A stretch of 64,000 nt of DNA, taken from the NCBI GenBank assembly GCA_903882965.1, contig CAIRZD010000169.1:1-64000 (forward strand), in the 5' to 3' direction. Under the pieces are notes generated by a model, which saw only the letters and a program-made list of their open reading frames with translations, searched no databases and was not told the origin of the DNA. The position numbers and the translations under genes are program-made. This document shows positions 1 through 8,591 of this stretch, in pieces (position 1 is the first letter of the stretch; each line of letters opens with the position of its first letter). Source of the DNA: an uncultured Bacteroidota bacterium (lineage in GTDB: Bacteria > Bacteroidota > Bacteroidia > Chitinophagales > Chitinophagaceae).

Positions 1-235
1 CAGCTGGTCATGGTTCGGCGGGGCTCACCAAGACATTATTAATTGGGCTTGCTGAGAAGTTAACCACCCCCTGCTCCCTCCTAAAAACAGGAGGGGGTTC
101 GTAGGGTACCGATGTAATTAATAGATATTTAACTCTAAAAGGCAGAAAACAATAAAATTAAATGCCTTTTTGAAAGGAAATATGGTTAATTTTGCATGCT
201 TTTCAAAAAGTAAATTCCAAATCTCATAAACATGG

Positions 236-1612
236 ATGGCAATGCTGGTTCAGGATCTAAAGGAGAAAATTCTGGAAGGCGACCTCAGCGAGTTGCTGCA
301 TCACAGCAAGGATGAAGACTATCCGGCTGAGGTAGCGAAGCTATTGGCTACGCTGCCGACAGACCATGCCATAAATACTTTTCTTTCGTTACCGGAAAAA
401 ATACAGGTACAGATATTCTCATTCCTGGATCATGTGCTGCAGATAGGGGTGATAGAGGAATTGCCACGGGCACAGGTATCGAATATTCTTAATAATCTGG
501 AGTCGAATGACCGGATAGCGTTTTTTGATACGCTGGACGGGGTGCAGGTAACGGAGTTTCTGAACCTGCTCAATGACAAGAACCGGCTGGCGACCTATGA
601 CTTGCTGGGCTACCCGGAGCAGAGTGTGGCGCGGCTGATAAATACGAATTTTACCACAGTAAGAAAAGAGTGGACGATAGGGCAAGCGATAGAGCACCTG
701 CGCCGCTTCTATACAGATACGCCTGCTGCGAATGTGATATTTGTGGTGGACAGTCATGGTAAGCTTGTGGATGATATACCGATAAGGCGGCTGGTGCTTA
801 ATGAGCACAGCAAGACGATAGAGGATATAATGGACGGCTTTTATGTGAAGCTGGACATACAGGACAGTATAGAGGACGCGATACAAAAGTTTAAAGAATA
901 TGACCGTGTGGCGCTGCCGGTAACGAACAGCAACAATGTGGTGATGGGGGTGGTGACGATAGATGATGTGATAGATGAGGCGGAGGAAAAAGACACGAAG
1001 GATATGCAGCAGTTTGGTGGTCTGGAATCGCTGGACCTGCCGTATGTGAAGACGGGTTTTGCGACGATGATACAAAAGCGGGCGGGGTGGCTGATCATCC
1101 TGTTTCTGAGTGAGATGCTGACGGCTACGGCGATGCAGCATTTTCAGACGGAGCTGGATAAGGCGCTGGTGCTGGCGATGTTTGTGCCCCTAATTATGAG
1201 TAGCGGCGGTAACAGCGGATCGCAGGCGGCAACACTGATCATACGTGCGATGGCGCTGAAAGAATTATCACCGCGCGACTGGTGGTATGTGATGCGGCGG
1301 GAGCTGTTTTCGGGGCTGACGCTGGGGGCGATATTGGGTACGATAGGTTTTATACGTATAGCGATATGGCAACAGTTGGGTTTTTATAATTATGGTGAGC
1401 ATTTCAACTGGATACTTGTGGGGCTGACTGTTTCGTTCTCGCTGGTAGGAATTGTGATGTGGGGTACGCTTAGCGGATCGATGATACCGATATTACTGAA
1501 GAAACTAAAACTGGACCCAGCGAGTGCATCGGCGCCGTTTGTAGCTACGCTTGTGGATGTAACCGGGCTTATCATTTATTTTAGTGTGGCTGCAATGATG
1601 CTGCATTTATAA
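236..1612 (+). CDS. mgtE: Magnesium transporter MgtE (N domain, CBS pair, TM domain)
   Basis: 458-aa ORF; CBS-like region (RRLVLNEHSKTIEDIMDG...VVTIDDVIDEAEEKDTKDMQQFGG) followed by a TM domain with SSGGNSGSQAATLIIRA, typical of MgtE. Confidence 0.95.
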   Translation: MAMLVQDLKEKILEGDLSELLHHSKDEDYPAEVAKLLATLPTDHAINTFLSLPEKIQVQIFSFLDHVLQIGVIEELPRAQVSNILNNLESNDRIAFFDTLDGVQVTEFLNLLNDKNRLATYDLLGYPEQSVARLINTNFTTVRKEWTIGQAIEHLRRFYTDTPAANVIFVVDSHGKLVDDIPIRRLVLNEHSKTIEDIMDGFYVKLDIQDSIEDAIQKFKEYDRVALPVTNSNNVVMGVVTIDDVIDEAEEKDTKDMQQFGGLESLDLPYVKTGFATMIQKRAGWLIILFLSEMLTATAMQHFQTELDKALVLAMFVPLIMSSGGNSGSQAATLIIRAMALKELSPRDWWYVMRRELFSGLTLGAILGTIGFIRIAIWQQLGFYNYGEHFNWILVGLTVSFSLVGIVMWGTLSGSMIPILLKKLKLDPASASAPFVATLVDVTGLIIYFSVAAMMLHL

Positions 1613-1693
1613 TAACAATTCCCTGAATTTATTGAATGCGGGTTATAATATTTACAGCATCGTAGTTACATTTGTTTTAAATTTTTTCATTAT

Positions 1694-3394
1694 TTGAAAC
1701 ATTCTGAAACATATAACCCCTCTATCGTTGCAAAAAAAGGGCCATCGCCGATTTTAGTATTCTGTGGGTTATGGGTTTTATTATTTTTACTTTATCTGCC
1801 TGCAGCGAGAGCGGGTTTTGTAACTGATTTTCTATACTGGCTCAACAGTATCAAATTTGACACCTTTAGTAGCTGGGTGAGCCGTTCCCACACAGATATT
1901 CATAGTTTATACCAGTTTGGAGAATTAATAACCTATCTGTTCTATTTAATACTGGGTACGCATGCCTGGTTGTGGCATTTATTATTTATCACGCTACAGG
2001 CCGTTAATGCCTTTCTTATATATACGCTCACAGGCCGACTGTTGCGGGATATGAACGTGAATAATAACCATATAATATCATTGGGCGGGGTACTATTGTT
2101 TTGTATATCTCCCTATATTTCAGAGGTTACGATCTGGAAAGCCTGTTACCATTATTTACAGGGGCAGATAATGATACTTTTGATATTGATATGGGTGCAG
2201 CAGTATGTGCATACTCAGAATAAAAAATACATTGTATGGGCAGTGATCGTTTATTTTTTATCAACCTACTCTCTTGAGGTATTCTATATTACTCCATGGC
2301 TGGTTTTGGTGCTGGGTTTGTTTTACGGGTATCAAGCGGGTTTTGATAAAAAAGTATTCAATAAAATATTGCTGTGGTTCTTTATACCTGAGCTGGTATT
2401 ATTTGCAGCCAATCTTGTAGTGTTCCGGGTTGTTTATGGCACATGGGCGGCCCATCTTACGGACAAAAATTCTTTCGCGCTGAAGATCGAAGATTTTGGA
2501 AAGCCGATACGGTATTTTTTTCATTTGATCTTTATGGGGAGGTTTTTCCCGGAACCTGTAAAAGACCAGATGTATCATTTTTGTGACAACGTAGGTTGCA
2601 TCTGTGTTTTCTGGGGGCTGATATTACTGGCGTCGATCAACATAGCGGTTCGTTTCGGGCGGATGAGTGGGAAAGGGCGGGTTGCGAGCCTTTTATTTGT
2701 GTGGATGCTGATGAATACGGTGTTGATGATCAGAGTGGGTTTCAATGGAGCGATGCAGGTAACATGCGACCGGTATGTATTCTGCACCGGAGCTTTTTTT
2801 TATATGCTGGTGGCAGTGTTGCTGTCATTTATAGGAAGTAATTTTATCCGTATAGGTGTATTTACGTTGTATGCAGTACCGAATCTTTGGTTTGGAATAT
2901 TGGTGAACAGGTATTGGGGCCAATCGCATCATGTACTATATGGGTTGGTGCATAACTTACCGACCGACGGCGACAAAAAAATCATTTTGCTTAATGTACC
3001 GGAAACAATGCATGGGGTGCCGATGATATACGCATGTGAAAACAGCGAGTATAAACTGATGCACGATATGCTGATGCCGGATGACCTGATAAGGCAGACG
3101 GTATTTGACGGGATGGGATATAATATGCTTACCCCCAATGATGGCGCTCATGTAACAGTGCTTAGCGATAATAAGGTGCGCGTTACACTGAATCAATTCG
3201 GGACGTGGTGGTGGTATAACGGGCAAGGTGCGGTGAAATATGAAAATGAGGATTACTGGGCGTATATAATGGACGTTGGGCATGAATACGATCTAACGCT
3301 GAAGAAGCCGGTAAGTAATTATTTACTGCTTTATAATGTGGGGGATAAATGGAAAGTAGTAGATATGAGTAAGAAGGATGTAGTGCAGTATTAG
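1694..3394 (+). CDS. Polytopic membrane protein, glycosyltransferase/ArnT-like architecture, function unknown
   Basis: 566-aa ORF with many hydrophobic segments and a soluble C-terminal domain; the listed start is TTG, so the true start is uncertain. Confidence 0.6.
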   Translation: MKHSETYNPSIVAKKGPSPILVFCGLWVLLFLLYLPAARAGFVTDFLYWLNSIKFDTFSSWVSRSHTDIHSLYQFGELITYLFYLILGTHAWLWHLLFITLQAVNAFLIYTLTGRLLRDMNVNNNHIISLGGVLLFCISPYISEVTIWKACYHYLQGQIMILLILIWVQQYVHTQNKKYIVWAVIVYFLSTYSLEVFYITPWLVLVLGLFYGYQAGFDKKVFNKILLWFFIPELVLFAANLVVFRVVYGTWAAHLTDKNSFALKIEDFGKPIRYFFHLIFMGRFFPEPVKDQMYHFCDNVGCICVFWGLILLASINIAVRFGRMSGKGRVASLLFVWMLMNTVLMIRVGFNGAMQVTCDRYVFCTGAFFYMLVAVLLSFIGSNFIRIGVFTLYAVPNLWFGILVNRYWGQSHHVLYGLVHNLPTDGDKKIILLNVPETMHGVPMIYACENSEYKLMHDMLMPDDLIRQTVFDGMGYNMLTPNDGAHVTVLSDNKVRVTLNQFGTWWWYNGQGAVKYENEDYWAYIMDVGHEYDLTLKKPVSNYLLLYNVGDKWKVVDMSKKDVVQY

Positions 3395-4437
3395 ATCTCT
3401 ATGGTTACATCTCCATATACGGGATGGCCAACGCAGGTGAGGATGCTGCCGTGCTCGAGGTCTTTATCCATGAGGACTTCGTTGTAAGAAAGCCATACTT
3501 TACCTTTTGTGCAGATGGCGGCACAACTGCCGCAGCGGCCCACCTCGCAACTATATGGCAACACCAATCCTATCTTTTTTGCCGCCTGTAAAATGGTATC
3601 GGGGTAGGTGATGGGGAAAGAGTATTCCCGGCCATTATATTTTATGGTGGCGGTATGTGTGGCCTTATCGGGTGATTCTATTTTTCTTACCAGGCGGTCG
3701 TTAGTATTGAAATTTTCTTTCCTGATCTGGTCGTCATGTATGCCTTGCTCTTCGAGCGACCATATTACCATGCGCATGTATGGGAATGGGCCGCAGATGT
3801 AAAAGAGTATTTCGTTTTTTGGTACAAGAGCATACTCCTGAAGTAATACGGGTACCAATGCTTTGCTCAGCCGTGCTCTTGAGAGATCGAAAGAAGTGCT
3901 GTAAAGAAATTCGAGTTTTAAATTATCGGGGAACTTTTCTGTCAGTGCCTGCAATTCGTTGTAGAAGACCACATCTTCCTGTGAGCGGTTGCTGTAGATG
4001 AGTGTTACTTTTTTATCGGGTTGGGTGTGCAGTAATGTTTTTATCAGTGAAAGTATGGGGGTGATACCTATACCTGCTGCAAAGAAAAATACCTGCTTGT
4101 ATATGGCTATATTTTGTGGTAAGGTAAAAAGCCCGGATGCGCCTGTGGTATATAATTTATCACCCACAACAGCGCGGTCTGTGAGCAGGCGGGAATAAGC
4201 GCCATTGTCTATGCGCTTTACAGTAAATGATAAAGGTTCTTGCAGAACAGCACAGGAGGATATGGAAAACGAGCGGCGCTCTTCTTTGCCATGATGGGTG
4301 AACACAAAGGTGATGAACTGGCCGGCAGTGTATGGGATATTACTGCCATCCTCATAAATGATGGTAAAGGTTTTTACACCGGGAGTTTCCTCCCGGATGG
4401 AAGTGATGATGGTTGTCTTATAATCTTGCAAAGTCAA
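3391..4437 (-). CDS. Ferredoxin-NADP reductase-like oxidoreductase with C-terminal 2Fe-2S domain (PaaE/Hmp-like)
   Basis: FAD/NAD domain (RRSFSISS, GIGITPILSLIKTLL) and plant-type 2Fe-2S motif PYSCEVGRCGSCAAICTKG...ILTCVGHPVYGDV. Confidence 0.88.
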   Translation of the reverse strand: MTLQDYKTTIITSIREETPGVKTFTIIYEDGSNIPYTAGQFITFVFTHHGKEERRSFSISSCAVLQEPLSFTVKRIDNGAYSRLLTDRAVVGDKLYTTGASGLFTLPQNIAIYKQVFFFAAGIGITPILSLIKTLLHTQPDKKVTLIYSNRSQEDVVFYNELQALTEKFPDNLKLEFLYSTSFDLSRARLSKALVPVLLQEYALVPKNEILFYICGPFPYMRMVIWSLEEQGIHDDQIRKENFNTNDRLVRKIESPDKATHTATIKYNGREYSFPITYPDTILQAAKKIGLVLPYSCEVGRCGSCAAICTKGKVWLSYNEVLMDKDLEHGSILTCVGHPVYGDVTIEI

Positions 4438-4518
4438 AGGTTAAAAGTCAAAATCTAAAAGTAAGTTGCAAATTCAAAAAGTTAAGATTTGCCAATAGAA
4501 TCAATTTACTATCTTTTT

Positions 4519-5064
4519 TTATTTCGACCTGACCCAGCCTATTTTGCTGCTGTCCGAAATCTGAATCTGCGGGTATAGGTCATCTCCTGTATTAGGAATA
4601 CCATCTTGCCCAGATGAAAACAACAGATATTTATTTCCAACCCTTTCATAGTTATAATATTTCCCAAGTTTATTAAAACCTGCGAATGGAATTATATCGT
4701 TGACCATGGCCGTAGGATCAACTTTTTTAAGTTGCTGTAAGTTATCTGGATATTGTCCATACTGCAACTTATAGTATTCAATGTTTTTTACGAGCATATT
4801 TAAATGAACTCGCGATGCCTGTTCAAGTCCTTTAACACTGGTAGATGACTTGCCAATAAAACAAAAATAAAAATAGAAATAAAGAGCTATCGTAAAAACA
4901 ATACCAAATATGCCAATAAAGGCCAACCACTTATCTTTAGAGTAGAAAATAGCATAAAGCAGTAATCCAAGACCTACAAAACCTCCTATTGTAGGCCACA
5001 AACATAACAAACCTAATAAATAAATAGATTTTGATTTTTTAGGTACATAAATATTATTGTTCAT
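4519..5064 (-). CDS. Membrane protein with GspG/pseudopilin-like C-terminal domain
   Basis: Several N-terminal TM segments followed by ...YKLQYGQYPDNLQQLKK...YLLFSSGQDGIPNTGDDLYP, resembling the T2SS GspG C-terminus. Confidence 0.55.
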   Translation of the reverse strand: MNNNIYVPKKSKSIYLLGLLCLWPTIGGFVGLGLLLYAIFYSKDKWLAFIGIFGIVFTIALYFYFYFCFIGKSSTSVKGLEQASRVHLNMLVKNIEYYKLQYGQYPDNLQQLKKVDPTAMVNDIIPFAGFNKLGKYYNYERVGNKYLLFSSGQDGIPNTGDDLYPQIQISDSSKIGWVRSK

Positions 5065-5198
5065 AACTACCGGAGTTTTTATCTGCCAACAATATAGAAA
5101 ATTTTATACAAGAAATTCATTGACCAATAATAACCGCTTCCTATACCGCAATAATTAGCCCTCGCAATTATTCAGTAATTTTACACCCTAAAGTTGTT

Positions 5199-6326
5199 TT
5201 GATGCAATTATCAGCGTTATATAAGCGGGCTTCGAATTTTGAGTTTTTGAGTGCCGAAGAGGGTGTTTTCTTATTTGAACATGCGCCATTGAGCGAATTG
5301 ATGTACATAGCCAATGAGCTACGCAAAATACAGGTGCCGCATGGTAAGGTGACTTGGCAAATAGACCGCAATGTGAATACTACCAATGTATGCGTGGCAA
5401 ACTGTAAGTTTTGCAATTTCTACCGCATACCGGGGCACGCTGAAGCATATATAACAGACATAGAAACTTATAAGAAGAAAATAGAAGAGACCTTTAAGTA
5501 TGGCGGCGACCAACTGCTGCTGCAGGGCGGCCACCACCCCGATTTGGGATTGGCCTACTATGTGGATCTTTTTAAAACACTGAAAGGATTATACCCTAAT
5601 CTAAAATTGCACGCACTGGGGCCACCGGAAGTGGCACATATAACCAAACTGGAAAAGAGTACACACCATGAGGTGCTGAAAGCACTGAAAGAGGCGGGCA
5701 TGGACAGCCTGCCGGGTGCAGGAGCGGAGATACTTAATGACCGGGTGCGCAGGCTGGTATCGAACGGGAAGTGCGGGGCGCAGGAGTGGCTTGATGTGAT
5801 GCGTGAGGCACATAAACTGGGGCTGACTACGAGCGCAACAATGATGTTCGGGCATGTGGAAACTGTGCTTGAGCGCTTTGAACACCTTGTGAAACTACGA
5901 GAAGTGCAGGCAGAAAAACCTGAAGGTGCAAAAGGCTTCCTTGCTTTTATACCATGGACGTTCCAGGGTGTGGATACACTGCTTGAGAAGATACGCGGAA
6001 TAAAAAACATGACAACCCCCGAAGAATATATACGCATGATAGCACTGAGCCGCATAATGCTGCCGAATGTGAAGAACATACAGGCATCGTGGCTTACAGT
6101 GGGTAAGCCGGTGGCGCAGATATGCCTGAATGCGGGTGCTAATGATTTTGGCTCTATAATGATAGAAGAGAATGTGGTGAGCGCAGCAGGTGCTCCGCAC
6201 CGGTTTACGGCGAAGAGCATACAACAATCTATACGTGATGCGGGTTTTGAACCACAACTACGCAACCAGCAATATGAATGGAGGAAGATGCCGGAAGCGG
6301 TGGAGGAGCAGGTGATAAATTATTAA
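5199..6326 (+). CDS. mqnC: Cyclic dehypoxanthine futalosine synthase (radical SAM, menaquinone futalosine pathway)
   Basis: WQIDRNVNTTNVCVANCKFCNFYR radical-SAM motif, QGGHHPDLGLAYY, DSLPGAGAEILNDRVR, typical of MqnC. Confidence 0.93.
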   Translation: MMQLSALYKRASNFEFLSAEEGVFLFEHAPLSELMYIANELRKIQVPHGKVTWQIDRNVNTTNVCVANCKFCNFYRIPGHAEAYITDIETYKKKIEETFKYGGDQLLLQGGHHPDLGLAYYVDLFKTLKGLYPNLKLHALGPPEVAHITKLEKSTHHEVLKALKEAGMDSLPGAGAEILNDRVRRLVSNGKCGAQEWLDVMREAHKLGLTTSATMMFGHVETVLERFEHLVKLREVQAEKPEGAKGFLAFIPWTFQGVDTLLEKIRGIKNMTTPEEYIRMIALSRIMLPNVKNIQASWLTVGKPVAQICLNAGANDFGSIMIEENVVSAAGAPHRFTAKSIQQSIRDAGFEPQLRNQQYEWRKMPEAVEEQVINY

Positions 6327-6524
6327 ACCCCCCTGTCCCCCTAAAGGGGGAACTATGCTTTTAGCTTCGGGAAAATACGGAAGAGAGTAAAAGTCCAAAG
6401 CATGATTATACATACTGAAATAATAAGCTCTAAAGGATTAATCTTTAAGACAGATTCACTATTTGAATGTTTAATATTTTCCGAAGTAGATTTTTAGAAT
6501 TTTTCTTTCGCGAACGGGATAAAC

Positions 6525-6842
6525 GTGACTATTGAAGGAGGATTTTGGCGGCTTCTAAAAAATAATAAAATTGCTAGTGTATCATATGATCACGGGCAAA
6601 AATTTGGCTTACCAGCACATATCGATTTAACTGAAAAAGTTACAGAGATACTGAAAGGCAAACATTTATCAGAACTAAAAGTAGTTGAAACTACAGGTGA
6701 TCTAATGCTTTCAGTTTCAGATAACATCGTAATTGAAATATTTATTGCGTCATCTGGCTATGAATCATACTCTTTTGGGATAAATAATAAAAGATATATT
6801 GGTATGGGTTCTGGACAAATTGGAGTGTACGATATTAAATAG
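6525..6842 (+). CDS. Hypothetical protein, DUF6188-like C-terminal half; possibly 5'-truncated
   Basis: 105-aa ORF with GTG start; LKVVETTGDLMLSVSDNIVIEIFIASSGYESYSFG resembles DUF6188-type proteins. Confidence 0.45.
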   Translation: MTIEGGFWRLLKNNKIASVSYDHGQKFGLPAHIDLTEKVTEILKGKHLSELKVVETTGDLMLSVSDNIVIEIFIASSGYESYSFGINNKRYIGMGSGQIGVYDIK

Positions 6843-6919
6843 TTAAACGTGTTATGTGATAAACTAATATTGTACAAGATTTGGAAATTCGTATTAAAAT
6901 GTATCTTTGTTAAAACAGG

Positions 6920-6942
6920 AAGGCCGGATTTCTCCGGCCCTT
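6920..6942. terminator. GC-rich hairpin, possible terminator
   Basis: AAGGCCGGA-TTTC-TCCGGCCCTT inverted repeat. Confidence 0.4.
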
Positions 6943-7095
6943 TACCTACCCAGATTTTCCGACCTGATAGGTTCCTGCTTCTAGAACAGAGTTGGTGTTC
7001 AAAAAATAGATAATGATTCTATTTTCAATATCCAAAACTCTAATGTGGTTCGCAGAATAATTTTGCTGCGCTTCTGTTCCAAAAACTATATTTAT

Positions 7096-7130
7096 AAAAC
7101 TCCTACATTTTGTAGGAGTTTTGTTTTTTT
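7096..7130 (+). terminator. Rho-independent terminator
   Basis: AAAACTCCTACATTTTGTAGGAGTTTTGTTTTTTT, perfect stem plus T-tract on the + strand; may serve both directions with dnaN. Confidence 0.8.
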
Positions 7131-7132
7131 AA

Positions 7133-8254
7133 TTAAACCCCTACCATCAGCGGCATGAGCAGCATGAGGAGGTCTTCGTTTTCTACTTTATCCATGGAGC
7201 GGAAGATGCCGGCACGGGTTGGGGTGCTGAGCTCAACCTGTATTTCATTGCCATCGAGGTTGCCAACCATTTCTACCATGAGTTTTGCGTTGAAAGCTAT
7301 TTTCATGTCCTCGCCGCTATACTGGCAACTGAGCATTTCCTTGCCTTCGTAAGAGAAGTCTACATCCTGTGCGCTGATCTGGAGGGCGTTGCCATTGATA
7401 TCAAGTACTACCTGGTTAGTGGTCTTATTTGCAAAGATGCTTACACGGCGCAGGGCGCTTACAAAATCGCCACGGTTGATGGTGAGCTTGTAAGGGTTAT
7501 CCAGTGGTATAACTGCTTTATAGTCGGGGAAGCGGGCATCTATGAGGCGACAGCTAAGGCTGAGGCGCTCGCTGGTAACAAATAAATGGCTGCCGTTGTA
7601 TGCGAGTTGTAAGATTGACTCATCGGCAGGTAAGGTGCCGCGTAATTGTTGTAATGGTTTTTTGGGTACTACGAAACCATCTTTTGCCGGGCAATTGATA
7701 TCGCTGCGACGGAACTGCACGAGGCGGTGTGCATCAGTAGAAACAAAGGTGATGCCTTTGGTATCGAGCTCAAAATAAACACCGGTCATAGCAGGGCGAA
7801 GTGTATCTCCGCTCACAGCAAACAGGGTTTTATTGATACACTCTATAAGTGCTATGGATGGTATGGTAAACCCTGTAGTATCCCCGGGGGCGGGTTCTTT
7901 AGGGAAATCATCAGCTTTTTCGCCGCCAATGCGGTATTTACCCACATCGCTCGACATTTCTATTGAAAGATCGCTTTCGTTAATGCTGAAAGTGATGGGC
8001 TGCTCTGGCAGGTTTTTCAGATAGTCTGTAAGAATTTTTGAAGGTATGCATATGCGGCCATCGCCCTGAGCATCGTTTACTTCCATGTGCACGCGCATCA
8101 TGGTTTCGAGGTCGGTGGCGGTGAGCGTGAGAGTATTGCCACGCAATTCAAAAAGGAAATCTTCCAGCACGGATAACACTGTATTAGCGCTGATAACGCC
8201 ACTGATCTGCTGCAAGTTCTTGAGCAACGCCGTTGAGGTAACTATGAAACGCAT
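7133..8254 (-). CDS. dnaN: DNA polymerase III beta subunit (sliding clamp)
   Basis: 373-aa ORF; MRFIVTSTALLKNLQQISGVI..., ...FVSTDAHRLVQFRR..., C-terminal LLMLLMPLMVGV. Confidence 0.97.
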   Translation of the reverse strand: MRFIVTSTALLKNLQQISGVISANTVLSVLEDFLFELRGNTLTLTATDLETMMRVHMEVNDAQGDGRICIPSKILTDYLKNLPEQPITFSINESDLSIEMSSDVGKYRIGGEKADDFPKEPAPGDTTGFTIPSIALIECINKTLFAVSGDTLRPAMTGVYFELDTKGITFVSTDAHRLVQFRRSDINCPAKDGFVVPKKPLQQLRGTLPADESILQLAYNGSHLFVTSERLSLSCRLIDARFPDYKAVIPLDNPYKLTINRGDFVSALRRVSIFANKTTNQVVLDINGNALQISAQDVDFSYEGKEMLSCQYSGEDMKIAFNAKLMVEMVGNLDGNEIQVELSTPTRAGIFRSMDKVENEDLLMLLMPLMVGV

Positions 8255-8347
8255 TGGTAAATATTGGTTTAGAACAAAGATATTTTAAATATAGTCAAAA
8301 TTGAAAGCCACGAACCATTTGTGGATAAATAAGGGCTGAATTGGGAA

Positions 8348-8518
8348 TTAGTCTATATCCTTACCGGGTTTGCGGGTAAGGGCAAGCACGAGGGATATAA
8401 CTGCAAGCACAGCGAGTATATGCACCATATGCCCTTCATGTTTCCACACTAAAAAGCCGAGTATCCAGCCGATAATGAGGAGTACCGCAATAAAGTATAA
8501 AAGGTTTCTGAGTATCAT
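8348..8518 (-). CDS. lmo0937-like small membrane protein (56 aa)
   Basis: My reverse-strand translation: MILRNLLYFIAVLLIIGWILGFLVWKHEGHMVHILAVLAVISLVLALTRKPGKDID*; two TM helices; below the ORF-track length cutoff. Confidence 0.75.
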   Translation of the reverse strand: MILRNLLYFIAVLLIIGWILGFLVWKHEGHMVHILAVLAVISLVLALTRKPGKDID

Positions 8519-8591
8519 GGTTAATCAGGTAAAAATAAGAAATCTAGGGAGAAAACCTATTGAATAATATGTTTCAGAAATTTTAAATAAG

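Noticed and set aside
1-120. Possible C-terminal end of a gene entering from the left edge (e.g. AGHGSAGLTKTLLIGLAEKL)
   Set aside because: Too short to identify; three frames are open briefly and none is decisive.
419-1141. 240-aa minus-strand ORF opposite mgtE
   Set aside because: Low-complexity R/H/Y-rich translation antisense to a clear MgtE; shadow ORF.
5558-6265. 235-aa minus-strand ORF opposite mqnC
   Set aside because: Ser/Cys-rich antisense of a well-supported radical SAM gene; shadow ORF.
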